Shown in pieces: positions 34,236-42,379 of a stretch of 48,738 bases of DNA (the first letter of the stretch is position 1; each line of letters begins with the position of its first letter). The position numbers and the translations under genes are program-made. The DNA comes from Pantoea sp. 18069 (lineage in GTDB: Bacteria; Pseudomonadota; Gammaproteobacteria; Burkholderiales; Burkholderiaceae_C): the NCBI RefSeq assembly GCF_902706035.1, contig NZ_CACSJA010000037.1, positions 1 to 48,738 on the forward strand, written 5' to 3'. Below the pieces are notes generated by a model that ran no database searches, was not told where the DNA came from, and was given only the letters and a program-made list of their open reading frames with translations.

Positions 34236-35546
34236 ATGAAACTCGCCGATAACAAAGCAACACTGTCGTTCACGAATGGCAGCCCCAGCGTTGAATTGCC
34301 CGTGTACCAGGGCAATATTGGCCCTGACGTGATTGATATTCGCAAGTTGTACGGCCAGACCGGCATGTTTACGTATGACCCCGGCTTCCTCTCTACGGCA
34401 GCCTGCCAGTCCGCCATCACCTACATCGATGGCGACAAGGGCGAGCTGCTGTACCGCGGCTACCCCATCGAGCAACTCGCGAAGAACTGCGACTACCTCG
34501 AAACCTGTTACCTGCTGCTGTACGGCGAACTGCCCAACGAAACCGAAAAATCCGATTTCGTCGAACGCGTGACCAAGCACACCATGGTCAACGAGCAGAT
34601 GCAGTTCTTCCTGCGTGGCTTCCGCCGCGATGCCCACCCCATGGCCGTCCTGACGGGCCTGGTCGGCGGCATGTCGGCCTTCTACCACGACAGCACGGAC
34701 ATCAACAATCCCGAGCACCGCGAAATCGCTGCCATCCGCCTGATCGCCAAGATGCCCACCCTGGTGTCCATGGCCTACAAGTACGGCACGGGCCAGCCCT
34801 ACATGTACCCCAAGAATGACCTGTCGTACTCCGGCAACTTCTTGCGCATGATGTTCGGCAACCCCTGCGAAGAGTACCAGGTCAACCCCGTGCTCGAACG
34901 CGCTCTGGACCGCATCTTCATCCTGCACGCAGACCACGAACAGAACGCTTCGACTTCGACCGTGCGCCTGTGCGGTTCGTCGGGCACCAACCCCTTCGCC
35001 GCGATCTCGGCCGGCGTGGCCTGCCTCTGGGGCCCTGCCCACGGCGGCGCCAACGAAGCCTGCCTGAACATGCTGGAACAAATCCAGGCCAACGGCGGCA
35101 TCGCCAAGGTCGGCGAGTTCATGGAACAGGTCAAGGACAAGTCGTCGGGCGTCAAGCTCATGGGCTTTGGCCACCGCGTCTACAAGAACTACGACCCCCG
35201 CGCCACGCTGATGCAGGAAACCTGCAATGAAGTGCTGGCCGAACTGGGCCTGGAAAACGACCCGCTGTTCGCGCTGGCCAAGGCCGTCGAGAAGATCGCC
35301 CTGGAAGACGACTACTTCGTGCAGCGCAAGCTCTACCCGAACGTCGACTTCTACTCCGGCATCGTGCAGCGCGCCATGGGCATTCCCGTGAACATCTTCA
35401 CCGGCGTGTTCGCCCTGGCCCGCACCGTCGGCTGGATCGCCCAGCTGAACGAACAAATGGCCGACCCCGAGTACAAGATCGGCCGTCCCCGCCAGCTGTT
35501 CACCGGCTCGGCACACCGCACCGTCAAGCCTATCGGCCAGCGTTGA
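34236..35546 (+). CDS. gltA: citrate synthase
   Basis: The 436-residue product is a type II (NADH-sensitive hexameric type) citrate synthase. The catalytic triad His269 (GPAHGGANEAC), His313 (FGHRVYKNYDPRA) and Asp371 (NVDFYSGIV) is intact. It condenses oxaloacetate with acetyl-CoA. The start was placed at the ATG at 34236, with AGAAGGA about eight bases upstream, in preference to a TTG two codons earlier. It lies 24 bases after sdhE and ends the plus-strand operon. Confidence 0.96.
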   Translation: MKLADNKATLSFTNGSPSVELPVYQGNIGPDVIDIRKLYGQTGMFTYDPGFLSTAACQSAITYIDGDKGELLYRGYPIEQLAKNCDYLETCYLLLYGELPNETEKSDFVERVTKHTMVNEQMQFFLRGFRRDAHPMAVLTGLVGGMSAFYHDSTDINNPEHREIAAIRLIAKMPTLVSMAYKYGTGQPYMYPKNDLSYSGNFLRMMFGNPCEEYQVNPVLERALDRIFILHADHEQNASTSTVRLCGSSGTNPFAAISAGVACLWGPAHGGANEACLNMLEQIQANGGIAKVGEFMEQVKDKSSGVKLMGFGHRVYKNYDPRATLMQETCNEVLAELGLENDPLFALAKAVEKIALEDDYFVQRKLYPNVDFYSGIVQRAMGIPVNIFTGVFALARTVGWIAQLNEQMADPEYKIGRPRQLFTGSAHRTVKPIGQR

Positions 35547-35578
35547 TTGCCAGCGGCTCAGGCCGCTTGCAGAAATCA

Positions 35579-35613
35579 GCCCGCAGATGCCTTTGGCCCT
35601 GCGGGCTTTTTTG
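35579..35613 (+). terminator. Rho-independent terminator after gltA
   Basis: AGCCCGCAG (35579-35587) and CTGCGGGCT (35600-35608) form a perfect 9-bp stem, followed by six T. It begins 33 bases after the gltA stop and closes the sdh-gltA operon. Confidence 0.95.
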
Positions 35614-35685
35614 CGTCTGGCCCGCTGCGGCAGAAGAAGCGCCAAGCCAGCATCCCCGGCGTGAAGCGCCAGACGCGCAGAACGT

Positions 35686-36468
35686 TCAATCCGCGATGCC
35701 ACGCCCGATCTGCTGGGCCAGGTCCTGCAACCTCGGCAGAAAGGTCGACACGATGGCACTGGCCTGGTGCTTGGCAAGGCTCAAGCTGGTGGTCAATGCG
35801 GCCACCGTTTCACCAGATCTGTCTTTCACCGGAACTGCCAGGCCGCAGACGCCGAGCTCCAGTTGCTCGCTGGCCATCGCATACCCTTGTGCGCTCGCCT
35901 GTGCAATGGCCTGCGCCAATGGATCGGCGTCGGTCAGCGTCCATTGGGTCAGGCGCTCGAATGGCGCAAGCCTCAGATAGTCCGCGAGTTCTGCTGCGGG
36001 AAGGCATCCCAGCAGCACATGCCCGCTTGATGTGGCATGCGCGGGCAGCCGCTCACCTGCGGCCAGGCGGCGCGATATGGGACTGCGTATCTCTGTGCGC
36101 GCGACATAGACCACGTCGGTTCTGTCCAGGAGGGATACCGTGCAGACTTCGCCGGTATCACGCGCGAAGGCGTCCAGAAAAGGCATCGCGACTTCGCGCA
36201 GCGACAGGGAGCTGAGATAGGAATAGCCCACATCCAGTACCGCCGGCGTCAGTGAAAACATCCGGCCATCGACACGCGCATACCCCAATGCCACTAACGT
36301 GTGCAGCAGGCGCCGCGCACCCGCAGGCGTGACGCCGGATCGCTCGGCCACTTCGGACAGGGTCAGCTCACGGTGACCAGGACCAAAGGCGCGTATCACG
36401 GCAATGCCGCGCGCAAAAGCTTCCACGAACAAGTCGCTTCCCTTGGGTAAACCCTTTATGTCCATCAT
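35686..36468 (-). CDS. IclR-family transcriptional regulator
   Basis: The 260-residue product has an N-terminal winged helix at about residues 10-75 (LTLSEVAERSGVTPAGARRLLHTLVALGYA) and an IclR effector domain. Segments such as ATSSGHVLLGCLP and QLELGVCGLAVPVKDRSGE are typical of the PcaR/PobR branch, whose ligands are often aromatic or carboxylic acids. It is divergent from the dioxygenase gene across an 85-base spacer containing two tandem palindromes. Two adjacent ATG codons (36468 and 36465) are possible starts. Confidence 0.9.
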   Translation of the reverse strand: MMDIKGLPKGSDLFVEAFARGIAVIRAFGPGHRELTLSEVAERSGVTPAGARRLLHTLVALGYARVDGRMFSLTPAVLDVGYSYLSSLSLREVAMPFLDAFARDTGEVCTVSLLDRTDVVYVARTEIRSPISRRLAAGERLPAHATSSGHVLLGCLPAAELADYLRLAPFERLTQWTLTDADPLAQAIAQASAQGYAMASEQLELGVCGLAVPVKDRSGETVAALTTSLSLAKHQASAIVSTFLPRLQDLAQQIGRGIAD

Positions 36469-36490
36469 GCTTTCATGTCCTATTATTAAA

Positions 36491-36525
36491 ATTCGATGAG
36501 CGAAATTTATTTCGACTAACGAAAA
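36491..36525. promoter_or_regulatory. tandem palindromic operators of the IclR regulator
   Basis: TTCG-ATGAG-CGAA (36492-36504) and TTTCG-ACTAA-CGAAA (36510-36524) are two copies of a TTCG-N5-CGAA palindrome, centred 19 bases apart (36498 and 36517). They lie between the IclR gene and the dioxygenase gene. IclR proteins often bind such paired sites as two dimers and can control both divergent promoters. Confidence 0.7.
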
Positions 36526-36553
36526 ACACCATCATCATTCCCAGGAGCCTTGG

Positions 36554-37438
36554 ATGCTTGAAATCACCCCGGTTAACAACGACTTCGTGGCAGAGATCGC
36601 CGGCATTGATCTTTGCGCACCGTTGACCCCAGCGACGGCTGACGGCCTGAGAGGCGCTTTGGAGAAGTATGCCGTGCTTGTCATCCCCGGCCAGCCTCTG
36701 GATGAAGCACGGCAACTCGAACTCGCCCAGATATTCGGGCCCCTGGAGACATCGGTCGGGGCATCCATCTACAACGCCAAGCGACCACGTCGGCTGGATC
36801 ACGCCCAGCTTTCAGACATCTCCAATCTGGATGAATCAGGCCAGCTCCTGGAAGCGGGTGACATCCGGCGGCTGATCAATTTGAGCAATCAGCTGTGGCA
36901 CACGGACAGCTCCTTCAAGAAAACCCCGGCAAGCGCTTCACTGCTCTCCGCCCAGGAAGTGACGCCGGTGGGTGGTGCCACCGAGTTCGCGGACATGCGC
37001 TCTGCCTGGGATGCACTCGACCCGGCCCTGCAGTCAAGGATCGGAGAGCTGATCGCCGTGCATGACTACTTCTATTCACGCAGTCTCACGGGCTTCGACC
37101 TCGCGGGCATTCCCTCCGAGTGGCGCGAGATACAGCCCCCCGTTCAGCAGGTACTGGTGCGCACACATTCGCACAGCAATCGGCGGTCCTTGTATCTCGC
37201 ATCCCACATCCGTTCCATCGTGGGAATGAGCGACGACGACAGCAAGGATCTCCTCGATCACCTGATGCGCCTGGCAACGCAACCCCAGCATGTCTATCGC
37301 CACCGCTGGCGCACGGGCGATCTTGTCATCTGGGACAACCGCAGCACCATGCACCGGGGCACGACGTTCGATGAGAAATACCGTCGATCCATGCGGCGTG
37401 CGACCGTACAGGACATTGGCCCGACCGTGCCCCACTAA
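36554..37438 (+). CDS. TauD/TfdA-family 2-oxoglutarate-dependent dioxygenase
   Basis: The 294-residue product shows the jelly-roll Fe(II) enzyme pattern. His116 and Asp118 (LWHTDSSF) and a distal His in STMHRGT would bind iron; an arginine in RRSMRRAT would bind 2-oxoglutarate. The length is close to TfdA (about 287). The family hydroxylates compounds such as sulfonates, phenoxyacetates or other carboxylates, often breaking C-S or C-O bonds. It is the first gene of a co-oriented run with a Bug receptor 15 bases downstream, so receptor and enzyme may share a substrate. The substrate is unknown. Confidence 0.88.
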   Translation: MLEITPVNNDFVAEIAGIDLCAPLTPATADGLRGALEKYAVLVIPGQPLDEARQLELAQIFGPLETSVGASIYNAKRPRRLDHAQLSDISNLDESGQLLEAGDIRRLINLSNQLWHTDSSFKKTPASASLLSAQEVTPVGGATEFADMRSAWDALDPALQSRIGELIAVHDYFYSRSLTGFDLAGIPSEWREIQPPVQQVLVRTHSHSNRRSLYLASHIRSIVGMSDDDSKDLLDHLMRLATQPQHVYRHRWRTGDLVIWDNRSTMHRGTTFDEKYRRSMRRATVQDIGPTVPH

Positions 37439-37453
37439 GCAAAGGAGTCCCCC

Positions 37454-38437
37454 ATGCGCAACATATTTTCAGCATCCAAAAATACACTGGCGATCTTCGC
37501 GGCCGGCCTGTGCCTGAGCCTCTTCGCAATCAGCGCCCAGGCGGCCTATCCCGAGAAACCCATCAGCATCGTGGTCCCGTTTGGGGCGGGCTCCGGCACG
37601 GACATGGTGGCCCGGGCAATTGCCAAGGGACTCACAGAAAAGCTGGGGCAGCCCGTCGCGGTCGAGAACCGACCGGGTGCCGGCGGAGGCCTCGGGTCTT
37701 CGGTCGTGGCGCGCAGCGCTGCGGACGGCTATACATTCCTGATGGGCACCAATGGACCCATGGCAGCCAATGCAAGCCTCTACAGCAAGCTTCCCTATGA
37801 CCCGGATCGTGACTTCGAAGCCGTCGCGCTGATGGGCAAGCTGCCGATGATCCTGGTGGGCAGCAAGCAAGCCCAGGCCAAGGATCTCAAGGAACTCATT
37901 GCGCAGGCCAAAGCCCAGCCAGGGGTCATCAACTTCGGCGCCAGCAACACCACTGCACGCGTGTGGGTGGAACTGCTGAAGAAGATGGCCGGCATCCAGA
38001 TCGAGACTGTCATCTACAAGGATGTGAGCACGATGATGACTGACCTCATCAGCGGCCGTATCCAGTACGCTTTCGAGAACGTGGGACCTTCTCTTGCCCA
38101 GGTTCAGGCCGGCAAGCTCAACGGCATCGCGGTCACCGCGAACCAGCGGGCCTCGTTTGCCCCGGACATTCCGGCGACCGGGGAATATGGGCTCAACGCG
38201 TATGAACTCGTGGTCTGGTATGCGCTGTTCGCGCCGAAGAACACGCCCGCCGACGTGATCCACAAAGTCAATGCGGCAGCCAACGAAATCCTTCGCACAC
38301 CGGATATGCAACGCCTGGCCCACCAGGTCGGGCTGGAGCTTGGTTCGGGATCGGCCGAAGAGATGAAGAAGTACCAGCGCGCCGAGATCCAGAAATGGAA
38401 GAATCTCGTCGACATGACGGGCGTGAAAATCGACTAG
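37454..38437 (+). CDS. Bug/TctC-family receptor, third copy
   Basis: The 327-residue product has a Sec signal (to about SAQA), then YPEKPISIVVPFGAGSGTD, VENRPGAGGGLGS and ELVVWYALFAPKNTPADV, the Bug hallmarks. An AAAGGAG ribosome binding site precedes the ATG. It is most likely the periplasmic receptor for the substrate of the adjacent dioxygenase. The three Bug proteins in the window share the fold but have distinct ligand-loop sequences, so they probably bind different ligands. Confidence 0.92.
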   Translation: MRNIFSASKNTLAIFAAGLCLSLFAISAQAAYPEKPISIVVPFGAGSGTDMVARAIAKGLTEKLGQPVAVENRPGAGGGLGSSVVARSAADGYTFLMGTNGPMAANASLYSKLPYDPDRDFEAVALMGKLPMILVGSKQAQAKDLKELIAQAKAQPGVINFGASNTTARVWVELLKKMAGIQIETVIYKDVSTMMTDLISGRIQYAFENVGPSLAQVQAGKLNGIAVTANQRASFAPDIPATGEYGLNAYELVVWYALFAPKNTPADVIHKVNAAANEILRTPDMQRLAHQVGLELGSGSAEEMKKYQRAEIQKWKNLVDMTGVKID

Positions 38438-38578
38438 CCAGTCTGCGGGTGGATCGCCTGCGCGGTCCGCCCCAGGCGCAGTCCAGCACAGCCCTGGCAC
38501 ACCTTGAAGCCGCATGCAGATGCGATCCTCGCCTTTCCTGCCTCGACCAAGCGCGGCTATTCCTGCTTCGCTGCCACC

Positions 38579-39184
38579 ATGACCACTCTCTACTACACCC
38601 CGGGCAGTTGCGCCCTCGCCGTGCGCATCGCGCTGGAAGAAGCCCAGTTGCCCTATAGGCTCGAGCGGGTGGACTTTGCGAGCGCACAGCAGCGCTCGTC
38701 CGACTACCTCGCCATCAACCCCAAGGGGCGCGTGCCCGCGCTGGTGACGCCCGAGGGCGTGCTCACCGAAACCCCGGCGTTGCTGGCCTATGTGGCGCAA
38801 ACATGTCCCCGGGCGCAGCTCGCACCGGTGACGCCGTTCGGCCTTGCGCGCATGCAGGAGCTCAACAGCTACCTGGCCTCGACCGTGCATGTGGCCCATG
38901 CGCACCGCCTGCGCGCCAGCCGCTGGGCCGACGATCCCGAGGCCATCGCGGCGATGCAGCGCAAGGTCAGCGCCAACATGAGCGACTGCTTTGCCTACCT
39001 GGAGACGCATTATCTGCAGGACTGCTGGGTGCTCGGAGAGCAGTTCACGGTCAGCGATGCGTATCTGTTCACCGTCGCCACCTGGCTCAAGAACGACGGC
39101 GTGGACATCGCGCAATTTCCGAGAATGCAGGCGCACCATCAGCGCATGCTCGCGCGGCCTGCGGTACAGCGCGCCATGGCCTGA
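38579..39184 (+). CDS. glutathione S-transferase-like protein
   Basis: The 201-residue product starts with the thioredoxin-fold motif MTTLYYTPGSCALAVRIALE; Ser11 is the likely catalytic serine. The glutathione-site segment NPKGRVPALV and ETPALLAYVA follow, and the C-terminal half is the helical domain. The beta/theta-type resemblance is to the family that includes bacterial dehalogenating, epoxide- or ether-cleaving enzymes. It follows the Bug gene by 141 bases and may belong to the same operon. Confidence 0.87.
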   Translation: MTTLYYTPGSCALAVRIALEEAQLPYRLERVDFASAQQRSSDYLAINPKGRVPALVTPEGVLTETPALLAYVAQTCPRAQLAPVTPFGLARMQELNSYLASTVHVAHAHRLRASRWADDPEAIAAMQRKVSANMSDCFAYLETHYLQDCWVLGEQFTVSDAYLFTVATWLKNDGVDIAQFPRMQAHHQRMLARPAVQRAMA

Positions 39185-39267
39185 CGCCTGCCGGCAACGC
39201 CCCCGCCAGCCCATGGATTCACGTTCTGCCGTGGCCTCCCACGGCGCAGACCATCGCCAGGACCGAC

Positions 39268-40230
39268 ATGAAGATTGCATTTCTTGACCGCGCCACACTA
39301 TCCCCCGAGACCACGCTGCGCCCCCCCTCCTTCGCGCATGAGCTCGTCTGCCATGCCAACACCTCAGCGGATGAAGTCGCGCAGCGGATTGCCGACGCGG
39401 ACATCGTCATCACGAACAAGGTCAAGCTCAGCGCCGAAGTGTTGCAGCACGCGTGCAGGCTCAAGCTCGTGGCCGTGGCGGCCACGGGGACGGACAACAT
39501 CGACCTCGCGGCATGCGCGCAGCGTGGCATCACGGTCAGCAACATACGCAATTACGCCGGCAACACGGTGCCGGAGCACACCTTCGCACTGATTTTTGCA
39601 CTGCGTCGCAGCATCTGCGCCTACCGGGAGTCGGTCAAGGCCGGCAGGTGGCAGGAGTGCGGGCAGTTCTGCTACTTCGACCATCCCATCCGGGACCTTG
39701 CAGGCTCGACGCTGGGCATCATCGGCGACGGTGCGCTGGGAAATGCCGTGGCAACGATGGGACGTGCGCTCGGCATGAAAGTGTTGTTCGCGGCATTCAA
39801 GGGGCGCAGCAACATGGGAAATCTGTACACCCCGTTTGAGGAGGTGCTGGCACGCGCCGACATCATTACCCTGCACTGCCCGTTGACCCCACAGACACGC
39901 CACATGATCGGGGCCACAGAGCTCGCAGCGATGCAGCGCAAGCCCCTCGTCATCAATACGGCGCGTGGCGGCCTGGTCGATGAAGAAGCACTGGCCAGGG
40001 CACTGCGCAGCGGCCAGATTGCAGGCGCGGGGTTCGACGTGGTTAGCGCCGAGCCGCCACCTGCCCAGCACCCCTTCATGGAACTGCTGGAAATGCCCAA
40101 CTTCATCCTGATGCCCCACGTGGCCTGGGCCTCCCAGGAGGCCATGCAAGGCCTCGCGGACCAGCTCATCGCCAGCATCGAGGCGTTCGTCGCAGGCGAG
40201 CCCGTCAACACGGTGCAACCGAAAACATAG
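39268..40230 (+). CDS. D-2-hydroxyacid dehydrogenase (glycerate dehydrogenase-like)
   Basis: The 320-residue product has the NAD-binding motif GSTLGIIGDGALGNAVA and the three catalytic positions of the family: an arginine in INTARGGLVDEEAL, a glutamate in VVSAEPPPAQ and a histidine in MPHVAWAS. These enzymes reduce 2-keto acids, such as hydroxypyruvate or glyoxylate, to D-hydroxy acids. It is the last gene of the IclR-adjacent run, 83 bases after the GST gene. The ATG at 39268 starts the conserved MKIAFLDRATL. A two-carbon or keto-acid product of the dioxygenase is a possible substrate (inference). Confidence 0.88.
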   Translation: MKIAFLDRATLSPETTLRPPSFAHELVCHANTSADEVAQRIADADIVITNKVKLSAEVLQHACRLKLVAVAATGTDNIDLAACAQRGITVSNIRNYAGNTVPEHTFALIFALRRSICAYRESVKAGRWQECGQFCYFDHPIRDLAGSTLGIIGDGALGNAVATMGRALGMKVLFAAFKGRSNMGNLYTPFEEVLARADIITLHCPLTPQTRHMIGATELAAMQRKPLVINTARGGLVDEEALARALRSGQIAGAGFDVVSAEPPPAQHPFMELLEMPNFILMPHVAWASQEAMQGLADQLIASIEAFVAGEPVNTVQPKT

Positions 40231-40377
40231 CGGCGGTGGCTGCCGCCCTTCATTGGCGCGTGGCTGATAGGCATCCAAACGCGTGCGACCCCTTTTGGCG
40301 CGGCTGCCCTGGTGGTGGGCGTGCTGTTGGCAGTTTCCATGCAGGGACTGGGCAAACGCGCCGCGCCGCAGCAATGA
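40231..40377 (+). pseudogene. possible remnant of a membrane-transporter C-terminus
   Basis: Directly after the dehydrogenase TAG, and in the same frame, 48 codons read as LPPFIGAWLIGIQTR, then FGAAALVVGVLLAVSMQG and GKRAAPQQ before TGA. This looks like the last membrane helix and tail of an MFS-type transporter. There is no start codon or upstream portion, so if real it is a truncated relic. The evidence is composition and pattern only. Confidence 0.3.
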
Positions 40378-40480
40378 GGGGCTGGCTGCGACGCGCCCAC
40401 ATGGACGTAAACTGGCACCCGGAAGACAAGCGCCCTATCGACGGCCTGATCCCCTGGTATTTCGATCTCGAGAAAAGCAA

Positions 40481-40506
40481 GGCTTCGACCGACTCAGCCC
40501 GAACGG
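40481..40506. repeat. dispersed short repeat (GGCTTCGAC...CCCGAACGG type)
   Basis: GGCTTCGACCGACTCAGCCC followed by GAACGG is a member of the short repeat type, centred on TTCGAC and CTCAGCCCGAACGG, that is scattered through intergenic regions of many beta- and other proteobacteria. It sits in the 366-base spacer between the dehydrogenase and fghA (40231-40596), which otherwise holds no supported gene apart from the possible remnant. Only one copy is in this window, so repeat status rests on recognition. Confidence 0.45.
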
Positions 40507-40596
40507 CAAAAGCCCAGCCCGAACCGCATTCGATACTTCGCCCCCGACTGCCCGTGCAACCCCGCATGGGCAGCGCCATTTTTGAGGAAACACCGC

Positions 40597-41466
40597 ATGA
40601 CCGATGCCCTGGAATTGCTCAGCGCCCACGCCGCCTTTGGTGGCGCCCAGCGCTTTTATCGCCACGCTTCGAATGAAATCGGCCTGGCTATGAAGTTCTC
40701 GGTCTATCTGCCGCCCAAGTCCGTCGCCGGCGAGAAGGTGCCGGCCCTGGTCTATCTGGCGGGCCTGACCTGCACCGAGGAAACCTTCATGACCAAGGCC
40801 GGCGCCCAGCGCCTGGCCGCGGAACTGGGCCTGGCGCTGATCGCGCCCGACACCAGCCCGCGCGGCGCCAATCTGCCCGGTGAAGCCGAGAGCTGGGACT
40901 TCGGCGTGGGCGCGGGCTTTTACCTCGACGCCACGACCCGCCCCTGGGGTCTGCACTGGCGCATGGAAAGCTATCTGGTCGAGGAACTGCTGCCGTTGCT
41001 GGGCCGCAAGCTGCCTATCGACATGGAGCGCGTGGGCATCTTCGGCCACTCGATGGGCGGCCATGGCGCGCTGACGCTGGCCTTGCGTCACCCGGGCCGG
41101 TTCAGGAGCGTGTCGGCGTTCGCGCCCATCGCCAACCCCACGCAATGCGCCTGGGGCCGCAAGGCGTTCACCGGTTATCTGGGCGAAGACGAGTCGACCT
41201 GGGCCGCGCACGATGCCAGCGCGCTGATGGCCGCCCGGACTTCGGCGCCCTACCCCGCGGGCATCCTCGTCGACCAGGGCCTGGCCGACAAGTTCCTGAT
41301 TGAAAAGCAGCTGCTGCCCGAAGCCTTCGAAGCCGCCTGCGCCCAGGCCGGCCAGCCCCTGACGCTGCGCCGCCAGCCGGGATACGACCATGGCTACTAT
41401 TTCATCCAGACCTTTATCGACGACCACTTGCGCCACCACGCTGCGCAACTGAAAAGCACCCCCTGA
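40597..41466 (+). CDS. fghA: S-formylglutathione hydrolase
   Basis: The 289-residue product is an esterase-D-type hydrolase. The nucleophile is Ser152 (IFGHSMGGHGALT); the triad is completed by Asp in ILVDQGLADKF and His in GYDHGYYF. It hydrolyses S-formylglutathione to formate and glutathione in formaldehyde detoxification. The usual partner, a class III alcohol dehydrogenase, is not in the window. The ATG at 40597 (with GAGGAA upstream) was preferred to an in-frame TTG at 40582. Its last codons and stop (ACC CCC TGA) coincide with the start of repeat copy B. Confidence 0.93.
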   Translation: MTDALELLSAHAAFGGAQRFYRHASNEIGLAMKFSVYLPPKSVAGEKVPALVYLAGLTCTEETFMTKAGAQRLAAELGLALIAPDTSPRGANLPGEAESWDFGVGAGFYLDATTRPWGLHWRMESYLVEELLPLLGRKLPIDMERVGIFGHSMGGHGALTLALRHPGRFRSVSAFAPIANPTQCAWGRKAFTGYLGEDESTWAAHDASALMAARTSAPYPAGILVDQGLADKFLIEKQLLPEAFEAACAQAGQPLTLRRQPGYDHGYYFIQTFIDDHLRHHAAQLKSTP

Positions 41467-41579
41467 GCCGCTACGCGGCTTGGGCCGCCCCGGCTTCCCC
41501 CTCTCAACCTTCGGTGGAGGGGGGCGCCCGGCCAGGGACGGCACCATCGCTGCGGGGCGGCCCTTGCTCGGTGCCCCTG
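41459..41579. repeat. dispersed intergenic repeat, copy B
   Basis: This copy shares CCCCCTGAGCCGCT, CCGGCTTCCCCCTCTCA, TTCGGTGGAGGGGGGCG, CCCGGCCAGGGACGGCA and TGCGGGGCGGCCCTTGCTCG with the block at 816-965. It overlaps the last codons of fghA and supplies that gene's TGA. Confidence 0.85.
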
Positions 41580-41638
41580 ACCTGGGCCGTGCCGGCTTCC
41601 AGTGCTGCGCCTAAGCTCAGCCCAGCGAAAGCTGCACT

Positions 41639-41671
41639 GCGGGTATCGCACCAAAACAGTGCGATATCCGC
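41639..41671. promoter_or_regulatory. strong hairpin upstream of rnk
   Basis: GCGGGTATCGCAC (41639-41651) and GTGCGATATCCGC (41659-41671) pair over 13 bases, with one G-U wobble when transcribed on the plus strand, around the loop CAAAACA. A second smaller stem, CCCC and GGGG around TACAGT (41675-41688), follows. The rnk ATG is 42 bases downstream of the first hairpin. It may be a protein binding site or a leader structure; there is no T-run, so termination is less likely. Confidence 0.55.
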
Positions 41672-41713
41672 GCTCCCCTACAGTGGGGCGTTAGTCTTCA
41701 GCAAGGTACCCCC

Positions 41714-42127
41714 ATGTCGCGCAAACCGCAGATCATTCTTTCGTCCCTCGATCTCGATCGCATCGAAGCCTTGCTGGCGGCCATTCCCGCGTCGGTGTTT
41801 CCGGGCAAGGCCGATCTCGAGGCCGAACTCGACCGCGCCGATGTGGTCGAGCCGGCGCAGATGCCGCCCAACGTGGTGACGATGAATTCCACCGTGCAGT
41901 TCGAGATTCTCGAGACGCGCCAGGACTTCCGCCTGACCCTGGTCTATCCACGCGACATCGATGGCAGCGCCGACCGCGTGTCGATCTTCGCGCCCGTGGG
42001 CAGCGCGCTGCTGGGCCTGTCCGTGGGCGACGAACTCGCCTGGCCCGGCCCGGGTGGCAAGTCCATGACCGTGCGCGTGACCGGCATCCTCTACCAACCC
42101 GAAAGCGCGGGCGAACTGCACCGCTAA
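41714..42127 (+). CDS. rnk: regulator of nucleoside diphosphate kinase
   Basis: The 137-residue product matches Rnk: an N-terminal helical segment (ILSSLDLDRIEALLAAIP) and a GreA/GreB C-terminal-like domain (VTMNSTVQFEILETRQ, IFAPVGSALLGLSVGDEL, VRVTGILYQPE). Rnk-type proteins bind RNA polymerase near the secondary channel or influence nucleoside diphosphate kinase activity. The gene is isolated, with a repeat block downstream and a hairpin upstream. Confidence 0.92.
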   Translation: MSRKPQIILSSLDLDRIEALLAAIPASVFPGKADLEAELDRADVVEPAQMPPNVVTMNSTVQFEILETRQDFRLTLVYPRDIDGSADRVSIFAPVGSALLGLSVGDELAWPGPGGKSMTVRVTGILYQPESAGELHR

Positions 42128-42174
42128 AGCCCCGCCAAGGCAAAACGCATCTGGGGGGCTCCCCCCCCAGCGAG

Positions 42175-42379
42175 AGCCACACGAAGTGGGCAAGCGTGGG
42201 GGCTTGGGTTTTGCCGCCGGGCCGCCCCAAGGCAAAACGCGGCCCCCTCGGGGGGCAGCGCAGCCACACGAAGTGGGCAAGCGTGGGGGCTTGGTTTTGC
42301 CGCCGGGCCGCCCCAAGGCAAAACACGGCCCCCTCGGGGGGCAGCGCAGCCACACGAAGTGGGCAAGCGTGGGGGCTAT
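42175..42379. repeat. tandem repeat array, about 2.4 copies of an 86-87 bp unit
   Basis: The segment AGCCACACGAAGTGGGCAAG begins at 42175, 42262 and 42348 (spacing 87 and 86). It is followed each time by CGTGGGGGCT. Between copies lie TTTTGCCGCCGGGCCGCCCC, AAGGCAAAAC and GGCCCCCTCGGGGGGCAG. GGCCCCCTCGGGGGGC folds into a hairpin. The array fills the space between rnk and the convergent acyltransferase gene and no gene is supported in it. Confidence 0.9.

Noticed and set aside
40374..40676. Plus-strand frame beginning MRGWLRRAHMDVNWH.
   Set aside because: It crosses a dispersed repeat and overlaps the start of fghA by 80 bases; only the first 40 residues look protein-like, so it is not supported.
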